Positions 13,210-18,163 of a DNA stretch of 64,000 nt are shown here, in pieces. This stretch comes from a virus. A program made the translations under genes and the position numbers. Location: positions 1-64,000 of the IMG/VR virus record IMGVR_UViG_3300008216_000009; one strand, given 5' to 3'. Under the pieces are notes generated by a model that was not told the DNA's origin, made no database searches, and saw only the letters and a list, made by a program, of their open reading frames with translations. Positions within the stretch are counted from its first letter, which is position 1; every line of letters starts with the position of its first letter.

Positions 13210-13258
13210 ATGCCTCATATGTTTTTTAGGCTCTCAGAGGCGTTCTGAGGCGGTTATG
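13210..13258 (-). ncRNA. 3' RNA element B, copy 2 (pseudoknot-like)
   Basis: Stem CTCAGA-ACGCC-TCTGAG (compensatory change against copy 1), the same A-rich linker and GAGGCAT. Lies after 13274-13495. Confidence 0.6.
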
Positions 13259-13273
13259 CCACCCTACCCTACC

Positions 13274-13495
13274 TTAGGCTGGAGTGACGACGTGCCACAC
13301 CTTACCAGCGTAGGGACCGACATCCGCAACCTCTAATCCAGCGGCTGACCCGTCGGCTACTCCCATGGTGGACTCGCAAGCTGTGCAGATAGTCCATGAC
13401 GGGCTAACTACGATGGTTGCAGGGTTCTTGCACCCTTGTGCAGTCCACGCTTTGGAGTCATCTATGTGACTCATGTGCTCGCATTGGCAGTTCAT
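13274..13495 (-). CDS. Cys-rich phage protein
   Basis: 73 aa. CQCEH near the N-terminus, Cys22, and CTAC (37-40) suggest a zinc site. AAAGGA precedes the ATG. The protein is unrelated to that of 12633-12962 although promoter, leader C and 3' element B are shared. Confidence 0.75.
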   Translation of the reverse strand: MNCQCEHMSHIDDSKAWTAQGCKNPATIVVSPSWTICTACESTMGVADGSAAGLEVADVGPYAGKVWHVVTPA

Positions 13496-13553
13496 TTGGT
13501 TTTTGTCCTTTCCCAGAGGGCGAGAGAGTGCCTCTGTAATATCCGACTACCTA
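13496..13553 (-). promoter_or_regulatory. Shared leader C, copy 2
   Basis: ATAGGTAGTCG start, CAGAGG/CCTCTG hairpin and CTGGGAAAGGACAAAAACC end; close relative of 12963-13022. Confidence 0.6.
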
Positions 13554-13554
13554 T

Positions 13555-13583
13555 AGTATAAAGGAAAACACGCAATATGTCAA
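13555..13583 (-). promoter_or_regulatory. Sigma70-type promoter
   Basis: -35 TTGACA (13578-13583), 17-bp spacer, -10 TATACT (13555-13560). Confidence 0.88.
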
Positions 13584-13631
13584 GTGTCTGCCTCGAATAC
13601 TCCTGGGAGGATCCTAGTCCTCCCGGGAAGG

Positions 13632-13646
13632 GTAAGGAAAAGATAT
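13632..13646 (+). repeat. Intercassette motif, copy m
   Basis: GTAAGGAAAAGATAT; CTCC (13620-13623) and GGAG (13660-13663) can pair around it. Confidence 0.78.
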
Positions 13647-13679
13647 GCCAGGTCCCCCAGGAGCCTCGAAGCTCCCAGC

Positions 13680-13709
13680 AAAAAAAATCCCGGTAAAATA
13701 CCGGGATTT
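13680..13709 (-). terminator. Intrinsic terminator
   Basis: ATCCCGGTA/TACCGGGAT hairpin with a T-run of seven on the minus strand. Confidence 0.92.
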
Positions 13710-13732
13710 CTTCAACAGTTAGGGCTGTCTAT

Positions 13733-13819
13733 TTATTTAATTGTTTTGTTCCATGCCTTAGTTAGCTCACGTTTCAGTTCAGATACCTTGCATTTAATTA
13801 CGAATTGTCGCTTATGCAT
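13733..13819 (-). CDS. 28-aa basic microprotein
   Basis: MHKRQFVIKC then KVSELKRELTKAWNKTIK: a basic amphipathic helix. Its ATG overlaps the end of 13812-14072 by 8 nt and AGAGG lies about 7 nt before it. Small size leaves doubt. Confidence 0.5.
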   Translation of the reverse strand: MHKRQFVIKCKVSELKRELTKAWNKTIK

Positions 13820-14072
13820 ATGCTGCCTCTGGATTGAATATACTTTCCCATTTACCCATCATGTCACTCCAACGCCCTCGGACTGCATTCTCAGTGTCAT
13901 GGACTTCGTAGTCTACGAACCCTTGGTCATCCTCTAGGATGATGCCATAGAGGCCGTCAGTGATGATTAGGGCTGACCAGAATCCCTCTACCTGACAGGA
14001 GCCATACTCTTCCTCTGCAAAGCCGTTCATTGCTACGTCGTTTAGCTTTTCCGAAATTGCGTCGTACTTCAT
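13812..14072 (-). CDS. Small acidic phage protein
   Basis: 86 aa from ATG 14072 (MKYDAISEKL), AAAGGG before it, ATGA overlap with 14069-14287. Acidic, with a GIILEDDQGFVDYEVHDTENA stretch compatible with a small beta sheet. Function unknown. Confidence 0.75.
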   Translation of the reverse strand: MKYDAISEKLNDVAMNGFAEEEYGSCQVEGFWSALIITDGLYGIILEDDQGFVDYEVHDTENAVRGRWSDMMGKWESIFNPEAAYA

Positions 14073-14287
14073 TCTAGTTCCCTTTCGTTGCTGAGTTCTC
14101 CACACACACATTCTGTGATTCTAGGGATGAATTTCAAGCTACATTCGCATATGTTCAACTTGGTGTCTTCTACGAAAGACTTACACTCAGGACACTGGAA
14201 TAGCCTACGGTCTTCGCATTCCGTGTAGTGCTTCTCGTCCACCCAAGGTGGGTCTACTGGTAGGTCAACTACGATGTCTTGGTTCAT
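14069..14287 (-). CDS. Zinc-ribbon phage protein
   Basis: 72 aa from ATG 14287 (MNQDIVVDLP). CPEC at about 32-35 with paired CEC and CVC further on suggest one or two zinc sites. AGGAG precedes the ATG; the frame extends to 14374 only inside the upstream gene. Confidence 0.75.
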   Translation of the reverse strand: MNQDIVVDLPVDPPWVDEKHYTECEDRRLFQCPECKSFVEDTKLNICECSLKFIPRITECVCGELSNERELE

Positions 14288-14289
14288 TT

Positions 14290-14463
14290 TTATGCTCCTA
14301 TGTAATCGCTGGCTGAGCAATCCCAGCATATGGTCAGAGTCTCGTCTAGGTTCGTCCCCGTACATTCTGGGCATTCTCGATTGGCCCGCATTAGTTGTTT
14401 CTTGAGTTTAGCTACTAACTTCATTGTGTCGTTTACTAGGCTATTTCTTTGTATGTTATTCAT
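14290..14463 (-). CDS. 57-aa zinc-ribbon microprotein
   Basis: N-terminal basic helix (MNNIQRNS...KLVAKLKKQL) followed by CPEC and CWDC knuckles about 12 residues apart. AAGG precedes the ATG, which overlaps the upstream stop (TGATG). Below usual ORF cut-offs but well supported by packing and the zinc motif. Confidence 0.78.
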   Translation of the reverse strand: MNNIQRNSLVNDTMKLVAKLKKQLMRANRECPECTGTNLDETLTICWDCSASDYIGA

Positions 14464-14612
14464 CAGTTTCTCACCTTACTTGTTTTGATCTTGATGTCCT
14501 TGATAGCATCTTGATCACGGATGACATCGTTGATGTCGATGTCGCTCTCACTGACCTTGCCATCGTACTCCATCTCGTAGATTACCGTGACCTTGACCTT
14601 TGTGTTTTCCAT
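14463..14612 (-). CDS. 49-aa phage protein, paralogue of 16302-16487
   Basis: TKVKVTVIYEMEYDGKV near the N-terminus and NDVIRDQ in the middle align with TKVKVVVEYELVYDEKI and NDIVRDP of 16302-16487. GGGAGGG precedes the ATG. First gene of a five-gene cassette. Role unknown. Confidence 0.78.
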   Translation of the reverse strand: MENTKVKVTVIYEMEYDGKVSESDIDINDVIRDQDAIKDIKIKTSKVRN

Positions 14613-14647
14613 GGATTCGCCCTCCCTTGTGTTTGGTCTACCCTCTG

Positions 14648-14676
14648 ATTATACTCTCATTCTTTACATGTGTCAA
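14648..14676 (-). promoter_or_regulatory. Sigma70-type promoter
   Basis: -35 TTGACA (14671-14676), 17-bp spacer, -10 TATAAT (14648-14653). Confidence 0.88.
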
Positions 14677-14740
14677 GTGTTTATTTGACCAATTTTACTT
14701 GGATTTGGACCCCGTCCCGGTTCCTGGTAGAGCTTAGAGG

Positions 14741-14755
14741 GTAAGGAAAAGATAT
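14741..14755 (+). repeat. Intercassette motif, copy n
   Basis: GTAAGGAAAAGATAT between TCCTG (14722-14726) and CAGGA (14764-14768). Last copy of the A7 class. Confidence 0.8.
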
Positions 14756-14780
14756 GTCCCGGGCAGGAGGATTCCAGGGC

Positions 14781-14808
14781 AAAAAAAATCCCGGCTCGAA
14801 GCCGGGAT
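14781..14808 (-). terminator. Intrinsic terminator
   Basis: ATCCCGGC/GCCGGGAT hairpin with a T-run of eight on the minus strand. Confidence 0.92.
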
Positions 14809-14826
14809 AGGGGGGGATTACGAGGA

Positions 14827-15201
14827 TTACTCGTAGTGGGGCCGATAGGCGGGGTATTCTTCGCCAGGATGGTCTTCTACCCTGATTTCATAGCTACCAG
14901 ATGTTACCAACTCGCCTGGGAATTCTGTTGGGACATCCATCGTATCCAGATAGTTTACGCCGTTAGCGTCGTGTGTGTAGCTGTAGGCATATTCTGATTT
15001 GTTGGAATATTTGGCACTCAGAATAGATTCCCAGTGTCCCGCAGGACATAGGTCGCCGTGGACATACTCGGACTCAGACTCGACACAGGTGGTCGCCTTG
15101 CTCACAACTGGAGTACCACATGTGTAGTACCAGCCACCCTCCTCTGCACCGCCGTAGCGACGTTCGGTAGAATATACATTTACGAAAACTGTGTTGCTCA
15201 T
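14827..15201 (-). CDS. Uncharacterised phage protein with RRYGGAEEGGWYY motif
   Basis: 124 aa, Tyr-rich. ERRYGGAEEGGWYYTCGTPV at 13-32 resembles a hypothetical phage family. Two or three Cys may bind metal. It has a 140-nt leader holding RNA element A copy 3, and its own promoter and terminator. Confidence 0.78.
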   Translation of the reverse strand: MSNTVFVNVYSTERRYGGAEEGGWYYTCGTPVVSKATTCVESESEYVHGDLCPAGHWESILSAKYSNKSEYAYSYTHDANGVNYLDTMDVPTEFPGELVTSGSYEIRVEDHPGEEYPAYRPHYE

Positions 15202-15261
15202 TTTATCTCCCTGTGTTTTGGTTCTGGGCAGTAGCTCGGATGTGACATTGGACTGGGTTGA

Positions 15262-15325
15262 GAGCCTCTAGGGTCTGATGGCTAGTCCCCTGAGTTATGT
15301 CAGGTAGGGGGCACTCCCCCGACTC
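15262..15325 (-). ncRNA. Four-helix RNA element A, copy 3 (5' leader)
   Basis: P1 GAGTC/GGCTC (plus CTGGG/CCCAG outside), P2 GGGGG-AGTG-CCCCC, P3 CCTGA-CATAAC-TCAGG, P4 CTAG/CTAG. Helices differ from the other copies by paired changes while the loop and the CCCCTACC / AGGGGA core persist. Confidence 0.68.
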
Positions 15326-15351
15326 CCCAGCCCCATCCTCACTACATTAGT

Positions 15352-15380
15352 AGTATACCACGATTCCTTACATGTGTCAA
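15352..15380 (-). promoter_or_regulatory. Sigma70-type promoter
   Basis: -35 TTGACA (15375-15380), 17-bp spacer, -10 TATACT (15352-15357). Confidence 0.88.
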
Positions 15381-15449
15381 GTCTTTTGGTCCCGGGTTTT
15401 TAACTTGAGTCCTGGGCCAGGAGGAACTTGCAGTAAATGCAATATGGGT

Positions 15450-15464
15450 GTAAGGGAAAGCTGT
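15450..15464 (+). repeat. Intercassette motif, copy o
   Basis: GTAAGGGAAAGCTGT between CAGTA (15431-15435) and TACTG (15464-15468). First copy of the C12 class. Confidence 0.8.
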
Positions 15465-15472
15465 ACTGGATC

Positions 15473-15512
15473 CTTTGAGTTTTTACCCGGGTAAAAAGCC
15501 TTACCAGGGTTC
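15473..15512 (-). terminator. Weak terminator-like hairpin
   Basis: CCCTGGTAA/TTACCCGGG (one mismatch) just past the stop of 15517-15783; no proper T-run follows on the minus strand. Confidence 0.5.
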
Positions 15513-15516
15513 CTCT

Positions 15517-15783
15517 CTATTTTAGATACTCCCTCACAATGGCTTTTAGGTCTACCATTCCTCGCTTTGGCTCCCCTAAGATGAAGTCTAGGCACTTTTG
15601 GATATTCTGGAGGGACATGCTGCCGTGAGTGCAGAAACGCTTTATTCGTTCAATTCCTTCGACTACTGTTACGAATTGACCGATTGCCACGATTTCGTAA
15701 TTCCCTACTTGTAGACTATGATTCCAGTCTCCATCTCGGATTTCGTTCAGGCTTAGAGGATTTCCGTTCTTTGTGATTGCCAT
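15517..15783 (-). CDS. Small phage protein, function unknown
   Basis: 88 aa; GAGGAG precedes the ATG. Beta-rich N-terminus (WNHSLQVGNYEIVAIGQFVTVV) and helical C-terminus. Unlike its neighbours it has no TTGACA box upstream; only a weak GATAAT is seen, so its expression may differ. Confidence 0.72.
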   Translation of the reverse strand: MAITKNGNPLSLNEIRDGDWNHSLQVGNYEIVAIGQFVTVVEGIERIKRFCTHGSMSLQNIQKCLDFILGEPKRGMVDLKAIVREYLK

Positions 15784-15934
15784 AGTTTTTCTCCTCTTAG
15801 TTACTTTTCTTATCTACTCTCATTATCTATGACGACGCCCAGAAGTCGGCCAGTACCTACCCAGTATCCATCCAGATGTGAGGCAGGTTTGGCCCAGAGA
15901 TGGCCCAGTTCCTGGAGGTATAGTGCACGATGGG

Positions 15935-15949
15935 GTAAGGGAAAGCTGT
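15935..15949 (+). repeat. Intercassette motif, copy p
   Basis: GTAAGGGAAAGCTGT inside CCTGGAGG (15911-15918) / CCTCCCAGG (15954-15962), 8 bp with one bulge. Confidence 0.84.
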
Positions 15950-15979
15950 GTTCCCTCCCAGGGACCGAAATCCGGGCAC

Positions 15980-16036
15980 AAAAAAGCCCTGACCTCATAG
16001 CTTCGCCTTTTGTAGGCTCCACGGTTCGTCAGGGCT
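15980..16036 (-). terminator. Intrinsic terminator with long apical loop
   Basis: AGCCCTGAC/GTCAGGGCT with about 34 nt in the loop and TTTTTT on the minus strand. A separate ACTCCGT/ACGGAGT hairpin follows at 16038-16055. Confidence 0.82.
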
Positions 16037-16055
16037 GACTCCGTTAGTACGGAGT

Positions 16056-16141
16056 TTCGGTAACTGCCCCTGCAGTGTATGTATATTTAATGGTAGTCAG
16101 ACTTTAACTTCGCATTTCAATACTCCTCAGTGCTGCTGTCG
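16056..16141 (-). other. Possible broken small gene
   Basis: A frame overlapping the stop of 16142-16300 as ATGA reads MTTAALRSIEMRS, TAA, then SLTTIKYTYTAGAVTETPY and a stop at about 16046. It may be a remnant interrupted by one stop codon, or noise. Confidence 0.25.
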
Positions 16142-16300
16142 TCATTCTGATTTGTCCTTCCGTTTTCCCCATCCTGCCAGTTCCCGTTGTTTAGCTACTT
16201 CGGGATCTGAGGTAGCAAACCTGCGTATTCGTTCTGTTACTTCACGCTGCCTGATTTCCTCTTTGGCCTGTTCGATGGACATGTATGTAATTGTTGGCAC
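16142..16300 (-). CDS. 52-aa basic helical phage protein
   Basis: Starts at GTG 16300, five bases after AAGGAG and one base after the stop of 16302-16487. Highly charged helix (EQAKEEIRQREVTERIRRF). An internal ATG (MSIEQ) six codons in is less well placed. Function unknown. Confidence 0.72.
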   Translation of the reverse strand: MPTITYMSIEQAKEEIRQREVTERIRRFATSDPEVAKQRELAGWGKRKDKSE

Positions 16301-16301
16301 A

Positions 16302-16487
16302 TTAGCTCCTTACAGTCTTAAATTCTACGTCATGTATAGAGACGATATTGCGGGGGTCTCGAACAATATCATTGAAGTCCACGATGTCGCTGACGTTGTC
16401 CTTATCTATTTTCTCATCATAGACCAATTCGTACTCCACGACCACTTTGACTTTGGTTCCTGTCTGCTTCTTGAGTAGCCCTAGCAT
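16302..16487 (-). CDS. Small phage protein, paralogue of 14463-14612
   Basis: 61 aa. TKVKVVVEYELVYDEKI and NDIVRDP align with the 49-aa product of 14463-14612. AAGGAG precedes the ATG. First gene of its cassette. Function unknown. Confidence 0.78.
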   Translation of the reverse strand: MLGLLKKQTGTKVKVVVEYELVYDEKIDKDNVSDIVDFNDIVRDPRNIVSIHDVEFKTVRS

Positions 16488-16519
16488 TGCGTCACTCCTT
16501 CTTAATTGGTTCTACAGTC

Positions 16520-16548
16520 ATTGTACACCTATTTCCTACATGTGTCAA
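16520..16548 (-). promoter_or_regulatory. Sigma70-type promoter
   Basis: -35 TTGACA (16543-16548), 17-bp spacer, -10 TACAAT (16520-16525). Confidence 0.85.
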
Positions 16549-16556
16549 GCATTGCC

Positions 16557-16588
16557 TATAGCTAAGAAAACCAATCTCAAAGCAATTT
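16557..16588 (-). promoter_or_regulatory. Repeated upstream promoter element, copy 3
   Basis: Plus-strand TATAGCTAAGAAAACCAATC-TCAAAGCAATTT upstream of the -35 box; see 10967-10998. Confidence 0.5.
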
Positions 16589-16646
16589 CCTACTCCCCCT
16601 ACCCGACCTGGGAGAACCCGTGAATCGGTCCCTCCGCCCGGGAGGG

Positions 16647-16661
16647 GTAAGGGAAAGCTGT
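16647..16661 (+). repeat. Intercassette motif, copy q
   Basis: GTAAGGGAAAGCTGT; CCTGGG (16607-16612) and CCCAGG (16667-16672) can enclose it. Confidence 0.8.
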
Positions 16662-16713
16662 GGTGGCCCAGGTGTTCGTGCCAGGGGCTGTTTTGGGGTT
16701 TGTCCGGGGCTAT

Positions 16714-16760
16714 GCCACAAAAGTGGCACAAAAAAACCCCAGGCAGAAATGCCTGGGGCT
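16714..16760 (-). terminator. Intrinsic terminator with a second hairpin
   Basis: CCCCAGGC/GCCTGGGG (16737-16758) followed by a T-run of seven on the minus strand, then a GCCAC/GTGGC hairpin (16714-16727). Confidence 0.92.
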
Positions 16761-16790
16761 TGTGCGGTGTTTGCTGTATTTTAAGTGTAC

Positions 16791-16967
16791 TTAGGCACTC
16801 CGTTTCCTCTTGTACTCTCGATACTCTGAATTGCTGAGTCCGTTGATGTACTCTCGATGTACCTTGAGTAGCAACTTAAAGTCGTGGAGTAGTTCCTCTC
16901 TTGGGTTCAATTCTCCATCGTTGAAATATCCCATTGCGTCGCCTAGTGTTAGTTCGTCTTCACGCAT
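16791..16967 (-). CDS. Small phage protein, function unknown
   Basis: 58 aa from ATG 16967 (MREDELTLGD), overlapping the end of 16960-17193 by 8 nt, with GGAG eight bases upstream. Acidic N-terminus, basic C-terminus (YREYKRKRSA). Last gene of a four-gene cassette. Confidence 0.74.
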   Translation of the reverse strand: MREDELTLGDAMGYFNDGELNPREELLHDFKLLLKVHREYINGLSNSEYREYKRKRSA

Positions 16968-17193
16968 TTCCGTTTCTCCGTTTCTGCCAGTAGGTGTCAA
17001 AGATTTCTCCCTGCTCTACCCGTCTGCCCAATGTTGTCTCAAGTTTAATCCATTCCCTGAGAATCTCATTCTCCCGCTTACGGGATTCTGATGGAGATGC
17101 TTCGCCGTCCATGTGTAGATTCTCTGGCTCCAATCGGATTACCAGATTGAAAAACTTACTGAATAGCTCGTTAGGTATGGTCGTCTTTATCAT
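16960..17193 (-). CDS. Small phage protein, function unknown
   Basis: 77 aa, helical and charged, with no motif recognised. GGTGAG precedes the ATG; it ends inside the next gene's start. Confidence 0.74.
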   Translation of the reverse strand: MIKTTIPNELFSKFFNLVIRLEPENLHMDGEASPSESRKRENEILREWIKLETTLGRRVEQGEIFDTYWQKRRNGNA

Positions 17194-17194
17194 T

Positions 17195-17380
17195 TTAGTT
17201 TCTCACCATCCGTTCAATTCCTTTAATCATCCGACTATGTTTTCTCATCCTAGCCGGAGAAACATGGTTCCAGTTGCAATCCCCACAGCATAATCCTTCT
17301 GCAACTGGAGATGCATCGTAGCCCCATGAACCCTTAACTGAGTGATTTGCTATGGGATTCTTGCAGATAACGCATTGCAT
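17195..17380 (-). CDS. Zinc-binding phage protein
   Basis: 61 aa. CVIC (3-6) and CCGDC (31-35) plus His39 form a treble-clef-like zinc site reminiscent of HNH-type folds, but too short for a nuclease. GGGTGAG precedes the ATG. Confidence 0.76.
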   Translation of the reverse strand: MQCVICKNPIANHSVKGSWGYDASPVAEGLCCGDCNWNHVSPARMRKHSRMIKGIERMVRN

Positions 17381-17381
17381 G

Positions 17382-17666
17382 TCAGTCTCTCACCCTTCTC
17401 TCCCGCTGGCTCCACAGGCCCGTGTATACCTCTTTAATCATCTTTGCAGCCTCGTCCTGATTCGACCCGTAGACCACTACTCGCCCCAACTCATCGACAC
17501 TGAGCCTCTCAACGCCGTCTGCGGGGCATTCTAGGATGGTTACCCACTTGCCAGAGAGTGTGGCGGGATAGTTGTCGGCAGCGTCCAGTTCCGACTCTCC
17601 CATTGACCAGTAGCCCTCGTCAGACCTTATCACGAACAATTTCTCCGCTGTAGCCGATGTCTTCAA
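17382..17666 (-). CDS. Small phage protein, function unknown
   Basis: 94 aa starting at TTG 17666 behind AAGGAG. Mixed alpha/beta; contains GYWSMGESELDAADNYPATL. No family recognised. First gene of the cassette. Confidence 0.74.
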   Translation of the reverse strand: MKTSATAEKLFVIRSDEGYWSMGESELDAADNYPATLSGKWVTILECPADGVERLSVDELGRVVVYGSNQDEAAKMIKEVYTGLWSQRERRVRD

Positions 17667-17705
17667 AGCAGTCTCCTTCGCCGTCAGGGTTGTGTTACAT
17701 CTCTA

Positions 17706-17734
17706 ATTGTACACTATAACAAGACACGTGTCAA
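17706..17734 (-). promoter_or_regulatory. Sigma70-type promoter
   Basis: -35 TTGACA (17729-17734), 17-bp spacer, -10 TACAAT (17706-17711). Confidence 0.85.
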
Positions 17735-17825
17735 GCACAATTCAAGGGCAATTTTACCTGTATTTGGAAATTGGTCAGTCTCCCCTGCCCGGATACCCCC
17801 GTGGACCCTGGGTGGCCCGGGGGCG

Positions 17826-17840
17826 GTAAGGGAAAGCTGT
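17826..17840 (+). repeat. Intercassette motif, copy r
   Basis: GTAAGGGAAAGCTGT in the loop of an 11-bp stem, GGCCCGGGGGC (17814-17824) / GCCCCTGGGCC (17845-17855). Strongest hairpin and last copy of the array. Confidence 0.9.
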
Positions 17841-17972
17841 AGTGGCCCCTGGGCCTTCCCCGCTCCACCCTCGCTCCATCGTTTGTGGCAATGCCACACC
17901 TTTTTCGTAGCTGTTGCCCTGGGTACGCCCCACCTATGCCTCATCTGTGTCGGAGCTATATAAAGTTTTATA

Positions 17973-18005
17973 TAAAAAAATCCCGGCCCCTTTTGGACTG
18001 GGATT
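17973..18005 (-). terminator. Intrinsic terminator
   Basis: AATCCCAGTCC/GGGGCCGGGATT stem with one mismatch and a T-run of seven on the minus strand. Ends the 18164-19598 cassette. Confidence 0.88.
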
Positions 18006-18019
18006 CTCCCCTTTTATCC

Positions 18020-18162
18020 AATTGTCGGAATTGCTCTGCGTACCTGTATACAGGGTTGGATAACTCACATAGAGCAATTCGGACAATTCTTAGAGCAATT
18101 CTCAACCAATATTCTTATACTCCCTGCTTGATCTTATAGCGATCCCAGTATAGCGATCCCAG
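18020..18162. repeat. Inverted, palindromic and tandem repeats
   Basis: Near-perfect 18-bp inverted repeat (AATTGTCGGAATTGCTCT, 18020-18037, with 18071-18088), the palindrome CCTGTATACAGG (18043-18054) inside it, a third AGAGCAATTC at 18092, and an exact 14-bp tandem duplication TATAGCGATCCCAG (18135-18162). Located between gene 18164-18436 and the terminator. Confidence 0.75.
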
Positions 18163-18163
18163 T

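Noticed and set aside
11168-15325. RNA element A as a degenerate tRNA
   Set aside because: It has four helices, but the P3 loop has six bases, there is no T-arm consensus or CCA end, and two copies sit in 5' leaders.
17195-17380. HNH endonuclease
   Set aside because: The Cys pairs and His fit a treble clef, but at 61 aa it lacks the catalytic His-Asn-His arrangement.
250-17840. The intercassette motif read on the plus strand looks like a ribosome-binding site plus ATG (TAAGGAAAAG-ATG)
   Set aside because: Eight of 18 copies have ATA or CTG instead of ATG and no conserved reading frame follows, so it is not a translation start in general.
250-17840. CRISPR array
   Set aside because: Repeats are 15 nt, hundreds of bases apart and separated by genes; there are no spacers and no cas genes.
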